DNA of 64,000 nt from Phytopythium helicoides (GCA_024867545.1 JANFNE010000077.1:1-64000), one strand, 5' to 3'. Shown: positions 44,788 to 59,949, counted from the stretch's first letter. Numbers and translations: made by a program. Notes: generated by a model not told the origin, from the letters alone.

Positions 44788-45436
44788 CCACATCGCCAAC
44801 CACAAACACACAAACAACACATACTTGCCAACAAACACACGCCAACAAAAAACAAACACACACTACACATACCATACAAACACACACACATTCACACACT
44901 ACAAACAACACACAAACACACAAACAACACACTTACACAATTATACCATTCTTACCATCACACCAATCATGCACACACAACAAACAACACACAACAAACA
45001 ACTCACACAAATCACACAACTACACTCCCCACCAGACCTCCGTGTCCAAACGAACAAAAACGAGACGCATGGACGGCAAGATACTATGCATTATGGACGA
45101 GGACATCTGGAACCCTAGATGAAATCTAGAACGACGCTCGTCATGTCGGATCCGAGACCGATATCCGAGCAAAGAAAGTGCAATACCGATGCAAGAGGCG
45201 AGCGATCAATGCGATGGTCAATTACGGATAGGAGAAGAAGGATAGGATGAGTAGGATGAAGAAGGGACGAGGGTGAAGCAATGATGATGATATTGAGAGC
45301 GATAGAGAATAGAGAATAGAGAATGGATTGTGTAGATTGTCGAGTATGTAAGGAGCAGCAAAAGGAAAGAATAAAAGTGGCAAGTGGATCGGTGGAAAGA
45401 AAGAGGAAGAGAGGAAAGGAAGGAAAGAAGAAGGAA

Positions 45437-45509
45437 CTCTCCCAGCTGGGTTTGAACCAGCGACCTTGTGGTTAACAGCCACACGCTCTACCAACTGAGC
45501 TATAGGAGA
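45437..45509 (-). tRNA. tRNA-Asn(GUU), unit 10
   Basis: Same 73 nt as unit 1; unit 45129-45850. Confidence 0.97.
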
Positions 45510-46158
45510 CCACATCGCCAACCACAAACACACAAACAACACATACTTGCCAACAAACACACGCCAACAAAAAACAAACACACACTACACATACCATACA
45601 AACACACACACATTCACACACTACAAACAACACACAAACACACAAACAACACACTTACACAATTATACCATTCTTACCATCACACCAATCATGCACACAC
45701 AACAAACAACACACAACAAACAACTCACACAAATCACACAACTACACTCCCCACCAGACCTCCGTGTCCAAACGAACAAAAACGAGACGCATGGACGGCA
45801 AGATACTATGCATTATGGACGAGGACATCTGGAACCCTAGATGAAATCTAGAACGACGCTCGTCATGTCGGATCCGAGACCGATATCCGAGCAAAGAAAG
45901 TGCAATACCGATGCAAGAGGCGAGCGATCAATGCGATGGTCAATTACGGATAGGAGAAGAAGGATAGGATGAGTAGGATGAAGAAGGGACGAGGGTGAAG
46001 CAATGATGATGATATTGAGAGCGATAGAGAATAGAGAATAGAGAATGGATTGTGTAGATTGTCGAGTATGTAAGGAGCAGCAAAAGGAAAGAATAAAAGT
46101 GGCAAGTGGATCGGTGGAAAGAAAGAGGAAGAGAGGAAAGGAAGGAAAGAAGAAGGAA

Positions 46159-46231
46159 CTCTCCCAGCTGGGTTTGAACCAGCGACCTTGTGGTTAACAG
46201 CCACACGCTCTACCAACTGAGCTATAGGAGA
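46159..46231 (-). tRNA. tRNA-Asn(GUU), unit 11
   Basis: Same 73 nt as unit 1; unit 45851-46572. Confidence 0.97.
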
Positions 46232-46880
46232 CCACATCGCCAACCACAAACACACAAACAACACATACTTGCCAACAAACACACGCCAACAAAAAACAAA
46301 CACACACTACACATACCATACAAACACACACACATTCACACACTACAAACAACACACAAACACACAAACAACACACTTACACAATTATACCATTCTTACC
46401 ATCACACCAATCATGCACACACAACAAACAACACACAACAAACAACTCACACAAATCACACAACTACACTCCCCACCAGACCTCCGTGTCCAAACGAACA
46501 AAAACGAGACGCATGGACGGCAAGATACTATGCATTATGGACGAGGACATCTGGAACCCTAGATGAAATCTAGAACGACGCTCGTCATGTCGGATCCGAG
46601 ACCGATATCCGAGCAAAGAAAGTGCAATACCGATGCAAGAGGCGAGCGATCAATGCGATGGTCAATTACGGATAGGAGAAGAAGGATAGGATGAGTAGGA
46701 TGAAGAAGGGACGAGGGTGAAGCAATGATGATGATATTGAGAGCGATAGAGAATAGAGAATAGAGAATGGATTGTGTAGATTGTCGAGTATGTAAGGAGC
46801 AGCAAAAGGAAAGAATAAAAGTGGCAAGTGGATCGGTGGAAAGAAAGAGGAAGAGAGGAAAGGAAGGAAAGAAGAAGGAA

Positions 46881-46953
46881 CTCTCCCAGCTGGGTTTGAA
46901 CCAGCGACCTTGTGGTTAACAGCCACACGCTCTACCAACTGAGCTATAGGAGA
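46881..46953 (-). tRNA. tRNA-Asn(GUU), unit 12
   Basis: Same 73 nt as unit 1; unit 46573-47294. Confidence 0.97.
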
Positions 46954-47602
46954 CCACATCGCCAACCACAAACACACAAACAACACATACTTGCCAACAA
47001 ACACACGCCAACAAAAAACAAACACACACTACACATACCATACAAACACACACACATTCACACACTACAAACAACACACAAACACACAAACAACACACTT
47101 ACACAATTATACCATTCTTACCATCACACCAATCATGCACACACAACAAACAACACACAACAAACAACTCACACAAATCACACAACTACACTCCCCACCA
47201 GACCTCCGTGTCCAAACGAACAAAAACGAGACGCATGGACGGCAAGATACTATGCATTATGGACGAGGACATCTGGAACCCTAGATGAAATCTAGAACGA
47301 CGCTCGTCATGTCGGATCCGAGACCGATATCCGAGCAAAGAAAGTGCAATACCGATGCAAGAGGCGAGCGATCAATGCGATGGTCAATTACGGATAGGAG
47401 AAGAAGGATAGGATGAGTAGGATGAAGAAGGGACGAGGGTGAAGCAATGATGATGATATTGAGAGCGATAGAGAATAGAGAATAGAGAATGGATTGTGTA
47501 GATTGTCGAGTATGTAAGGAGCAGCAAAAGGAAAGAATAAAAGTGGCAAGTGGATCGGTGGAAAGAAAGAGGAAGAGAGGAAAGGAAGGAAAGAAGAAGG
47601 AA

Positions 47603-47675
47603 CTCTCCCAGCTGGGTTTGAACCAGCGACCTTGTGGTTAACAGCCACACGCTCTACCAACTGAGCTATAGGAGA
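47603..47675 (-). tRNA. tRNA-Asn(GUU), unit 13
   Basis: Same 73 nt as unit 1; unit 47295-48016. Confidence 0.97.
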
Positions 47676-48324
47676 CCACATCGCCAACCACAAACACACA
47701 AACAACACATACTTGCCAACAAACACACGCCAACAAAAAACAAACACACACTACACATACCATACAAACACACACACATTCACACACTACAAACAACACA
47801 CAAACACACAAACAACACACTTACACAATTATACCATTCTTACCATCACACCAATCATGCACACACAACAAACAACACACAACAAACAACTCACACAAAT
47901 CACACAACTACACTCCCCACCAGACCTCCGTGTCCAAACGAACAAAAACGAGACGCATGGACGGCAAGATACTATGCATTATGGACGAGGACATCTGGAA
48001 CCCTAGATGAAATCTAGAACGACGCTCGTCATGTCGGATCCGAGACCGATATCCGAGCAAAGAAAGTGCAATACCGATGCAAGAGGCGAGCGATCAATGC
48101 GATGGTCAATTACGGATAGGAGAAGAAGGATAGGATGAGTAGGATGAAGAAGGGACGAGGGTGAAGCAATGATGATGATATTGAGAGCGATAGAGAATAG
48201 AGAATAGAGAATGGATTGTGTAGATTGTCGAGTATGTAAGGAGCAGCAAAAGGAAAGAATAAAAGTGGCAAGTGGATCGGTGGAAAGAAAGAGGAAGAGA
48301 GGAAAGGAAGGAAAGAAGAAGGAA

Positions 48325-48397
48325 CTCTCCCAGCTGGGTTTGAACCAGCGACCTTGTGGTTAACAGCCACACGCTCTACCAACTGAGCTATAGGAGA
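48325..48397 (-). tRNA. tRNA-Asn(GUU), unit 14
   Basis: Same 73 nt as unit 1; unit 48017-48738. Confidence 0.97.
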
Positions 48398-49046
48398 CCA
48401 CATCGCCAACCACAAACACACAAACAACACATACTTGCCAACAAACACACGCCAACAAAAAACAAACACACACTACACATACCATACAAACACACACACA
48501 TTCACACACTACAAACAACACACAAACACACAAACAACACACTTACACAATTATACCATTCTTACCATCACACCAATCATGCACACACAACAAACAACAC
48601 ACAACAAACAACTCACACAAATCACACAACTACACTCCCCACCAGACCTCCGTGTCCAAACGAACAAAAACGAGACGCATGGACGGCAAGATACTATGCA
48701 TTATGGACGAGGACATCTGGAACCCTAGATGAAATCTAGAACGACGCTCGTCATGTCGGATCCGAGACCGATATCCGAGCAAAGAAAGTGCAATACCGAT
48801 GCAAGAGGCGAGCGATCAATGCGATGGTCAATTACGGATAGGAGAAGAAGGATAGGATGAGTAGGATGAAGAAGGGACGAGGGTGAAGCAATGATGATGA
48901 TATTGAGAGCGATAGAGAATAGAGAATAGAGAATGGATTGTGTAGATTGTCGAGTATGTAAGGAGCAGCAAAAGGAAAGAATAAAAGTGGCAAGTGGATC
49001 GGTGGAAAGAAAGAGGAAGAGAGGAAAGGAAGGAAAGAAGAAGGAA

Positions 49047-49119
49047 CTCTCCCAGCTGGGTTTGAACCAGCGACCTTGTGGTTAACAGCCACACGCTCTA
49101 CCAACTGAGCTATAGGAGA
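49047..49119 (-). tRNA. tRNA-Asn(GUU), unit 15
   Basis: Same 73 nt as unit 1; unit 48739-49460. Confidence 0.97.
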
Positions 49120-49768
49120 CCACATCGCCAACCACAAACACACAAACAACACATACTTGCCAACAAACACACGCCAACAAAAAACAAACACACACTACAC
49201 ATACCATACAAACACACACACATTCACACACTACAAACAACACACAAACACACAAACAACACACTTACACAATTATACCATTCTTACCATCACACCAATC
49301 ATGCACACACAACAAACAACACACAACAAACAACTCACACAAATCACACAACTACACTCCCCACCAGACCTCCGTGTCCAAACGAACAAAAACGAGACGC
49401 ATGGACGGCAAGATACTATGCATTATGGACGAGGACATCTGGAACCCTAGATGAAATCTAGAACGACGCTCGTCATGTCGGATCCGAGACCGATATCCGA
49501 GCAAAGAAAGTGCAATACCGATGCAAGAGGCGAGCGATCAATGCGATGGTCAATTACGGATAGGAGAAGAAGGATAGGATGAGTAGGATGAAGAAGGGAC
49601 GAGGGTGAAGCAATGATGATGATATTGAGAGCGATAGAGAATAGAGAATAGAGAATGGATTGTGTAGATTGTCGAGTATGTAAGGAGCAGCAAAAGGAAA
49701 GAATAAAAGTGGCAAGTGGATCGGTGGAAAGAAAGAGGAAGAGAGGAAAGGAAGGAAAGAAGAAGGAA

Positions 49769-49841
49769 CTCTCCCAGCTGGGTTTGAACCAGCGACCTTG
49801 TGGTTAACAGCCACACGCTCTACCAACTGAGCTATAGGAGA
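49769..49841 (-). tRNA. tRNA-Asn(GUU), unit 16
   Basis: Same 73 nt as unit 1; unit 49461-50182. Confidence 0.97.
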
Positions 49842-50490
49842 CCACATCGCCAACCACAAACACACAAACAACACATACTTGCCAACAAACACACGCCAAC
49901 AAAAAACAAACACACACTACACATACCATACAAACACACACACATTCACACACTACAAACAACACACAAACACACAAACAACACACTTACACAATTATAC
50001 CATTCTTACCATCACACCAATCATGCACACACAACAAACAACACACAACAAACAACTCACACAAATCACACAACTACACTCCCCACCAGACCTCCGTGTC
50101 CAAACGAACAAAAACGAGACGCATGGACGGCAAGATACTATGCATTATGGACGAGGACATCTGGAACCCTAGATGAAATCTAGAACGACGCTCGTCATGT
50201 CGGATCCGAGACCGATATCCGAGCAAAGAAAGTGCAATACCGATGCAAGAGGCGAGCGATCAATGCGATGGTCAATTACGGATAGGAGAAGAAGGATAGG
50301 ATGAGTAGGATGAAGAAGGGACGAGGGTGAAGCAATGATGATGATATTGAGAGCGATAGAGAATAGAGAATAGAGAATGGATTGTGTAGATTGTCGAGTA
50401 TGTAAGGAGCAGCAAAAGGAAAGAATAAAAGTGGCAAGTGGATCGGTGGAAAGAAAGAGGAAGAGAGGAAAGGAAGGAAAGAAGAAGGAA

Positions 50491-50563
50491 CTCTCCCAGC
50501 TGGGTTTGAACCAGCGACCTTGTGGTTAACAGCCACACGCTCTACCAACTGAGCTATAGGAGA
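50491..50563 (-). tRNA. tRNA-Asn(GUU), unit 17
   Basis: Same 73 nt as unit 1; unit 50183-50904. Confidence 0.97.
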
Positions 50564-51212
50564 CCACATCGCCAACCACAAACACACAAACAACACATAC
50601 TTGCCAACAAACACACGCCAACAAAAAACAAACACACACTACACATACCATACAAACACACACACATTCACACACTACAAACAACACACAAACACACAAA
50701 CAACACACTTACACAATTATACCATTCTTACCATCACACCAATCATGCACACACAACAAACAACACACAACAAACAACTCACACAAATCACACAACTACA
50801 CTCCCCACCAGACCTCCGTGTCCAAACGAACAAAAACGAGACGCATGGACGGCAAGATACTATGCATTATGGACGAGGACATCTGGAACCCTAGATGAAA
50901 TCTAGAACGACGCTCGTCATGTCGGATCCGAGACCGATATCCGAGCAAAGAAAGTGCAATACCGATGCAAGAGGCGAGCGATCAATGCGATGGTCAATTA
51001 CGGATAGGAGAAGAAGGATAGGATGAGTAGGATGAAGAAGGGACGAGGGTGAAGCAATGATGATGATATTGAGAGCGATAGAGAATAGAGAATAGAGAAT
51101 GGATTGTGTAGATTGTCGAGTATGTAAGGAGCAGCAAAAGGAAAGAATAAAAGTGGCAAGTGGATCGGTGGAAAGAAAGAGGAAGAGAGGAAAGGAAGGA
51201 AAGAAGAAGGAA

Positions 51213-51285
51213 CTCTCCCAGCTGGGTTTGAACCAGCGACCTTGTGGTTAACAGCCACACGCTCTACCAACTGAGCTATAGGAGA
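51213..51285 (-). tRNA. tRNA-Asn(GUU), unit 18
   Basis: Same 73 nt as unit 1; unit 50905-51626. Confidence 0.97.
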
Positions 51286-51934
51286 CCACATCGCCAACCA
51301 CAAACACACAAACAACACATACTTGCCAACAAACACACGCCAACAAAAAACAAACACACACTACACATACCATACAAACACACACACATTCACACACTAC
51401 AAACAACACACAAACACACAAACAACACACTTACACAATTATACCATTCTTACCATCACACCAATCATGCACACACAACAAACAACACACAACAAACAAC
51501 TCACACAAATCACACAACTACACTCCCCACCAGACCTCCGTGTCCAAACGAACAAAAACGAGACGCATGGACGGCAAGATACTATGCATTATGGACGAGG
51601 ACATCTGGAACCCTAGATGAAATCTAGAACGACGCTCGTCATGTCGGATCCGAGACCGATATCCGAGCAAAGAAAGTGCAATACCGATGCAAGAGGCGAG
51701 CGATCAATGCGATGGTCAATTACGGATAGGAGAAGAAGGATAGGATGAGTAGGATGAAGAAGGGACGAGGGTGAAGCAATGATGATGATATTGAGAGCGA
51801 TAGAGAATAGAGAATAGAGAATGGATTGTGTAGATTGTCGAGTATGTAAGGAGCAGCAAAAGGAAAGAATAAAAGTGGCAAGTGGATCGGTGGAAAGAAA
51901 GAGGAAGAGAGGAAAGGAAGGAAAGAAGAAGGAA

Positions 51935-52007
51935 CTCTCCCAGCTGGGTTTGAACCAGCGACCTTGTGGTTAACAGCCACACGCTCTACCAACTGAGCTA
52001 TAGGAGA
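51935..52007 (-). tRNA. tRNA-Asn(GUU), unit 19
   Basis: Same 73 nt as unit 1; the unit has a private c-to-t at 52253. Confidence 0.97.
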
Positions 52008-52656
52008 CCACATCGCCAACCACAAACACACAAACAACACATACTTGCCAACAAACACACGCCAACAAAAAACAAACACACACTACACATACCATACAAA
52101 CACACACACATTCACACACTACAAACAACACACAAACACACAAACAACACACTTACACAATTATACCATTCTTACCATCACACCAATCATGCACACACAA
52201 CAAACAACACACAACAAACAACTCACACAAATCACACAACTACACTCCCCACTAGACCTCCGTGTCCAAACGAACAAAAACGAGACGCATGGACGGCAAG
52301 ATACTATGCATTATGGACGAGGACATCTGGAACCCTAGATGAAATCTAGAACGACGCTCGTCATGTCGGATCCGAGACCGATATCCGAGCAAAGAAAGTG
52401 CAATACCGATGCAAGAGGCGAGCGATCAATGCGATGGTCAATTACGGATAGGAGAAGAAGGATAGGATGAGTAGGATGAAGAAGGGACGAGGGTGAAGCA
52501 ATGATGATGATATTGAGAGCGATAGAGAATAGAGAATAGAGAATGGATTGTGTAGATTGTCGAGTATGTAAGGAGCAGCAAAAGGAAAGAATAAAAGTGG
52601 CAAGTGGATCGGTGGAAAGAAAGAGGAAGAGAGGAAAGGAAGGAAAGAAGAAGGAA

Positions 52657-52729
52657 CTCTCCCAGCTGGGTTTGAACCAGCGACCTTGTGGTTAACAGCC
52701 ACACGCTCTACCAACTGAGCTATAGGAGA
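52657..52729 (-). tRNA. tRNA-Asn(GUU), unit 20
   Basis: Same 73 nt as unit 1; unit 52349-53070. Confidence 0.97.
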
Positions 52730-53378
52730 CCACATCGCCAACCACAAACACACAAACAACACATACTTGCCAACAAACACACGCCAACAAAAAACAAACA
52801 CACACTACACATACCATACAAACACACACACATTCACACACTACAAACAACACACAAACACACAAACAACACACTTACACAATTATACCATTCTTACCAT
52901 CACACCAATCATGCACACACAACAAACAACACACAACAAACAACTCACACAAATCACACAACTACACTCCCCACCAGACCTCCGTGTCCAAACGAACAAA
53001 AACGAGACGCATGGACGGCAAGATACTATGCATTATGGACGAGGACATCTGGAACCCTAGATGAAATCTAGAACGACGCTCGTCATGTCGGATCCGAGAC
53101 CGATATCCGAGCAAAGAAAGTGCAATACCGATGCAAGAGGCGAGCGATCAATGCGATGGTCAATTACGGATAGGAGAAGAAGGATAGGATGAGTAGGATG
53201 AAGAAGGGACGAGGGTGAAGCAATGATGATGATATTGAGAGCGATAGAGAATAGAGAATAGAGAATGGATTGTGTAGATTGTCGAGTATGTAAGGAGCAG
53301 CAAAAGGAAATAATAAAAGTGGCAAGTGGATCGGTGGAAAGAAAGAGGAAGAGAGGAAAGGAAGGAAAGAAGAAGGAA

Positions 53379-53451
53379 CTCTCCCAGCTGGGTTTGAACC
53401 AGCGACCTTGTGGTTAACAGCCACACGCTCTACCAACTGAGCTATAGGAGA
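53379..53451 (-). tRNA. tRNA-Asn(GUU), unit 21
   Basis: Same 73 nt as unit 1; the unit has a private g-to-t at 53311, 3' of the gene. Confidence 0.97.
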
Positions 53452-54100
53452 CCACATCGCCAACCACAAACACACAAACAACACATACTTGCCAACAAAC
53501 ACACGCCAACAAAAAACAAACACACACTACACATACCATACAAACACACACACATTCACACACTACAAACAACACACAAACACACAAACAACACACTTAC
53601 ACAATTATACCATTCTTACCATCACACCAATCATGCACACACAACAAACAACACACAACAAACAACTCACACAAATCACACAACTACACTCCCCACCAGA
53701 CCTCCGTGTCCAAACGAACAAAAACGAGACGCATGGACGGCAAGATACTATGCATTATGGACGAGGACATCTGGAACCCTAGATGAAATCTAGAACGACG
53801 CTCGTCATGTCGGATCCGAGACCGATATCCGAGCAAAGAAAGTGCAATACCGATGCAAGAGGCGAGCGATCAATGCGATGGTCAATTACGGATAGGAGAA
53901 GAAGGATAGGATGAGTAGGATGAAGAAGGGACGAGGGTGAAGCAATGATGATGATATTGAGAGCGATAGAGAATAGAGAATAGAGAATGGATTGTGTAGA
54001 TTGTCGAGTATGTAAGGAGCAGCAAAAGGAAAGAATAAAAGTGGCAAGTGGATCGGTGGAAAGAAAGAGGAAGAGAGGAAAGGAAGGAAAGAAGAAGGAA

Positions 54101-54173
54101 CTCTCCCAGCTGGGTTTGAACCAGCGACCTTGTGGTTAACAGCCACACGCTCTACCAACTGAGCTATAGGAGA
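54101..54173 (-). tRNA. tRNA-Asn(GUU), unit 22
   Basis: Same 73 nt as unit 1; unit 53793-54514. Confidence 0.97.
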
Positions 54174-54822
54174 CCACATCGCCAACCACAAACACACAAA
54201 CAACACATACTTGCCAACAAACACACGCCAACAAAAAACAAACACACACTACACATACCATACAAACACACACACATTCACACACTACAAACAACACACA
54301 AACACACAAACAACACACTTACACAATTATACCATTCTTACCATCACACCAATCATGCACACACAACAAACAACACACAACAAACAACTCACACAAATCA
54401 CACAACTACACTCCCCACCAGACCTCCGTGTCCAAACGAACAAAAACGAGACGCATGGACGGCAAGATACTATGCATTATGGACGAGGACATCTGGAACC
54501 CTAGATGAAATCTAGAACGACGCTCGTCATGTCGGATCCGAGACCGATATCCGAGCAAAGAAAGTGCAATACCGATGCAAGAGGCGAGCGATCAATGCGA
54601 TGGTCAATTACGGATAGGAGAAGAAGGATAGGATGAGTAGGATGAAGAAGGGACGAGGGTGAAGCAATGATGATGATATTGAGAGCGATAGAGAATAGAG
54701 AATAGAGAATGGATTGTGTAGATTGTCGAGTATGTAAGGAGCAGCAAAAGGAAAGAATAAAAGTGGCAGGTGGATCGGTGGAAAGAAAGAGGAAGAGAGG
54801 AAAGGAAGGAAAGAAGAAGGAA

Positions 54823-54895
54823 CTCTCCCAGCTGGGTTTGAACCAGCGACCTTGTGGTTAACAGCCACACGCTCTACCAACTGAGCTATAGGAGA
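54823..54895 (-). tRNA. tRNA-Asn(GUU), unit 23
   Basis: Same 73 nt as unit 1; the unit carries the a-to-g variant at offset 254 (54769). Confidence 0.97.
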
Positions 54896-55544
54896 CCACA
54901 TCGCCAACCACAAACACACAAACAACACATACTTGCCAACAAACACACGCCAACAAAAAACAAACACACACTACACATACCATACAAACACACACACATT
55001 CACACACTACAAACAACACACAAACACACAAACAACACACTTACACAATTATACCATTCTTACCATCACACCAATCATGCACACACAACAAACAACACAC
55101 AACAAACAACTCACACAAATCACACAACTACACTCCCCACCAGACCTCCGTGTCCAAACGAACAAAAACGAGACGCATGGACGGCAAGATACTATGCATT
55201 ATGGACGAGGACATCTGGAACCCTAGATGAAATCTAGAACGACGCTCGTCATGTCGGATCCGAGACCGATATCCGAGCAAAGAAAGTGCAATACCGATGC
55301 AAGAGGCGAGCGATCAATGCGATGGTCAATTACGGATAGGAGAAGAAGGATAGGATGAGTAGGATGAAGAAGGGACGAGGGTGAAGCAATGATGATGATA
55401 TTGAGAGCGATAGAGAATAGAGAATAGAGAATGGATTGTGTAGATTGTCGAGTATGTAAGGAGCAGCAAAAGGAAAGAATAAAAGTGGCAGGTGGATCGG
55501 TGGAAAGAAAGAGGAAGAGAGGAAAGGAAGGAAAGAAGAAGGAA

Positions 55545-55617
55545 CTCTCCCAGCTGGGTTTGAACCAGCGACCTTGTGGTTAACAGCCACACGCTCTACC
55601 AACTGAGCTATAGGAGA
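55545..55617 (-). tRNA. tRNA-Asn(GUU), unit 24
   Basis: Same 73 nt as unit 1; offset-254 variant present (55491). Confidence 0.97.
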
Positions 55618-56266
55618 CCACATCGCCAACCACAAACACACAAACAACACATACTTGCCAACAAACACACGCCAACAAAAAACAAACACACACTACACAT
55701 ACCATACAAACACACACACATTCACACACTACAAACAACACACAAACACACAAACAACACACTTACACAATTATACCATTCTTACCATCACACCAATCAT
55801 GCACACACAACAAACAACACACAACAAACAACTCACACAAATCACACAACTACACTCCCCACCAGACCTCCGTGTCCAAACGAACAAAAACGAGACGCAT
55901 GGACGGCAAGATACTATGCATTATGGACGAGGACATCTGGAACCCTAGATGAAATCTAGAACGACGCTCGTCATGTCGGATCCGAGACCGATATCCGAGC
56001 AAAGAAAGTGCAATACCGATGCAAGAGGCGAGCGATCAATGCGATGGTCAATTACGGATAGGAGAAGAAGGATAGGATGAGTAGGATGAAGAAGGGACGA
56101 GGGTGAAGCAATGATGATGATATTGAGAGCGATAGAGAATAGAGAATAGAGAATGGATTGTGTAGATTGTCGAGTATGTAAGGAGCAGCAAAAGGAAAGA
56201 ATAAAAGTGGCAAGTGGATCGGTGGAAAGAAAGAGGAAGAGAGGAAAGGAAGGAAAGAAGAAGGAA

Positions 56267-56339
56267 CTCTCCCAGCTGGGTTTGAACCAGCGACCTTGTG
56301 GTTAACAGCCACACGCTCTACCAACTGAGCTATAGGAGA
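56267..56339 (-). tRNA. tRNA-Asn(GUU), unit 25
   Basis: Same 73 nt as unit 1; unit with the consensus base at offset 254. Confidence 0.97.
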
Positions 56340-56988
56340 CCACATCGCCAACCACAAACACACAAACAACACATACTTGCCAACAAACACACGCCAACAA
56401 AAAACAAACACACACTACACATACCATACAAACACACACACATTCACACACTACAAACAACACACAAACACACAAACAACACACTTACACAATTATACCA
56501 TTCTTACCATCACACCAATCATGCACACACAACAAACAACACACAACAAACAACTCACACAAATCACACAACTACACTCCCCACCAGACCTCCGTGTCCA
56601 AACGAACAAAAACGAGACGCATGGACGGCAAGATACTATGCATTATGGACGAGGACATCTGGAACCCTAGATGAAATCTAGAACGACGCTCGTCATGTCG
56701 GATCCGAGACCGATATCCGAGCAAAGAAAGTGCAATACCGATGCAAGAGGCGAGCGATCAATGCGATGGTCAATTACGGATAGGAGAAGAAGGATAGGAT
56801 GAGTAGGATGAAGAAGGGACGAGGGTGAAGCAATGATGATGATATTGAGAGCGATAGAGAATAGAGAATAGAGAATGGATTGTGTAGATTGTCGAGTATG
56901 TAAGGAGCAGCAAAAGGAAAGAATAAAAGTGGCAGGTGGATCGGTGGAAAGAAAGAGGAAGAGAGGAAAGGAAGGAAAGAAGAAGGAA

Positions 56989-57061
56989 CTCTCCCAGCTG
57001 GGTTTGAACCAGCGACCTTGTGGTTAACAGCCACACGCTCTACCAACTGAGCTATAGGAGA
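56989..57061 (-). tRNA. tRNA-Asn(GUU), unit 26
   Basis: Same 73 nt as unit 1; offset-254 variant present (56935). Confidence 0.97.
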
Positions 57062-57710
57062 CCACATCGCCAACCACAAACACACAAACAACACATACTT
57101 GCCAACAAACACACGCCAACAAAAAACAAACACACACTACACATACCATACAAACACACACACATTCACACACTACAAACAACACACAAACACACAAACA
57201 ACACACTTACACAATTATACCATTCTTACCATCACACCAATCATGCACACACAACAAACAACACACAACAAACAACTCACACAAATCACACAACTACACT
57301 CCCCACCAGACCTCCGTGTCCAAACGAACAAAAACGAGACGCATGGACGGCAAGATACTATGCATTATGGACGAGGACATCTGGAACCCTAGATGAAATC
57401 TAGAACGACGCTCGTCATGTCGGATCCGAGACCGATATCCGAGCAAAGAAAGTGCAATACCGATGCAAGAGGCGAGCGATCAATGCGATGGTCAATTACG
57501 GATAGGAGAAGAAGGATAGGATGAGTAGGATGAAGAAGGGACGAGGGTGAAGCAATGATGATGATATTGAGAGCGATAGAGAATAGAGAATAGAGAATGG
57601 ATTGTGTAGATTGTCGAGTATGTAAGGAGCAGCAAAAGGAAAGAATAAAAGTGGCAGGTGGATCGGTGGAAAGAAAGAGGAAGAGAGGAAAGGAAGGAAA
57701 GAAGAAGGAA

Positions 57711-57783
57711 CTCTCCCAGCTGGGTTTGAACCAGCGACCTTGTGGTTAACAGCCACACGCTCTACCAACTGAGCTATAGGAGA
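57711..57783 (-). tRNA. tRNA-Asn(GUU), unit 27
   Basis: Same 73 nt as unit 1; offset-254 variant present (57657). Confidence 0.97.
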
Positions 57784-58432
57784 CCACATCGCCAACCACA
57801 AACACACAAACAACACATACTTGCCAACAAACACACGCCAACAAAAAACAAACACACACTACACATACCATACAAACACACACACATTCACACACTACAA
57901 ACAACACACAAACACACAAACAACACACTTACACAATTATACCATTCTTACCATCACACCAATCATGCACACACAACAAACAACACACAACAAACAACTC
58001 ACACAAATCACACAACTACACTCCCCACCAGACCTCCGTGTCCAAACGAACAAAAACGAGACGCATGGACGGCAAGATACTATGCATTATGGACGAGGAC
58101 ATCTGGAACCCTAGATGAAATCTAGAACGACGCTCGTCATGTCGGATCCGAGACCGATATCCGAGCAAAGAAAGTGCAATACCGATGCAAGAGGCGAGCG
58201 ATCAATGCGATGGTCAATTACGGATAGGAGAAGAAGGATAGGATGAGTAGGATGAAGAAGGGACGAGGGTGAAGCAATGATGATGATATTGAGAGCGATA
58301 GAGAATAGAGAATAGAGAATGGATTGTGTAGATTGTCGAGTATGTAAGGAGCAGCAAAAGGAAAGAATAAAAGTGGCAGGTGGATCGGTGGAAAGAAAGA
58401 GGAAGAGAGGAAAGGAAGGAAAGAAGAAGGAA

Positions 58433-58505
58433 CTCTCCCAGCTGGGTTTGAACCAGCGACCTTGTGGTTAACAGCCACACGCTCTACCAACTGAGCTATA
58501 GGAGA
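58433..58505 (-). tRNA. tRNA-Asn(GUU), unit 28
   Basis: Same 73 nt as unit 1; offset-254 variant present (58379). Confidence 0.97.
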
Positions 58506-59154
58506 CCACATCGCCAACCACAAACACACAAACAACACATACTTGCCAACAAACACACGCCAACAAAAAACAAACACACACTACACATACCATACAAACA
58601 CACACACATTCACACACTACAAACAACACACAAACACACAAACAACACACTTACACAATTATACCATTCTTACCATCACACCAATCATGCACACACAACA
58701 AACAACACACAACAAACAACTCACACAAATCACACAACTACACTCCCCACCAGACCTCCGTGTCCAAACGAACAAAAACGAGACGCATGGACGGCAAGAT
58801 ACTATGCATTATGGACGAGGACATCTGGAACCCTAGATGAAATCTAGAACGACGCTCGTCATGTCGGATCCGAGACCGATATCCGAGCAAAGAAAGTGCA
58901 ATACCGATGCAAGAGGCGAGCGATCAATGCGATGGTCAATTACGGATAGGAGAAGAAGGATAGGATGAGTAGGATGAAGAAGGGACGAGGGTGAAGCAAT
59001 GATGATGATATTGAGAGCGATAGAGAATAGAGAATAGAGAATGGATTGTGTAGATTGTCGAGTATGTAAGGAGCAGCAAAAGGAAAGAATAAAAGTGGCA
59101 AGTGGATCGGTGGAAAGAAAGAGGAAGAGAGGAAAGGAAGGAAAGAAGAAGGAA

Positions 59155-59227
59155 CTCTCCCAGCTGGGTTTGAACCAGCGACCTTGTGGTTAACAGCCAC
59201 ACGCTCTACCAACTGAGCTATAGGAGA
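59155..59227 (-). tRNA. tRNA-Asn(GUU), unit 29
   Basis: Same 73 nt as unit 1; unit with the consensus base at offset 254. Confidence 0.97.
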
Positions 59228-59876
59228 CCACATCGCCAACCACAAACACACAAACAACACATACTTGCCAACAAACACACGCCAACAAAAAACAAACACA
59301 CACTACACATACCATACAAACACACACACATTCACACACTACAAACAACACACAAACACACAAACAACACACTTACACAATTATACCATTCTTACCATCA
59401 CACCAATCATGCACACACAACAAACAACACACAACAAACAACTCACACAAATCACACAACTACACTCCCCACCAGACCTCCGTGTCCAAACGAACAAAAA
59501 CGAGACGCATGGACGGCAAGATACTATGCATTATGGACGAGGACATCTGGAACCCTAGATGAAATCTAGAACGACGCTCGTCATGTCGGATCCGAGACCG
59601 ATATCCGAGCAAAGAAAGTGCAATACCGATGCAAGAGGCGAGCGATCAATGCGATGGTCAATTACGGATAGGAGAAGAAGGATAGGATGAGTAGGATGAA
59701 GAAGGGACGAGGGTGAAGCAATGATGATGATATTGAGAGCGATAGAGAATAGAGAATAGAGAATGGATTGTGTAGATTGTCGAGTATGTAAGGAGCAGCA
59801 AAAGGAAAGAATAAAAGTGGCAGGTGGATCGGTGGAAAGAAAGAGGAAGAGAGGAAAGGAAGGAAAGAAGAAGGAA

Positions 59877-59949
59877 CTCTCCCAGCTGGGTTTGAACCAG
59901 CGACCTTGTGGTTAACAGCCACACGCTCTACCAACTGAGCTATAGGAGA
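59877..59949 (-). tRNA. tRNA-Asn(GUU), unit 30
   Basis: Same 73 nt as unit 1; offset-254 variant present (59823). Confidence 0.97.
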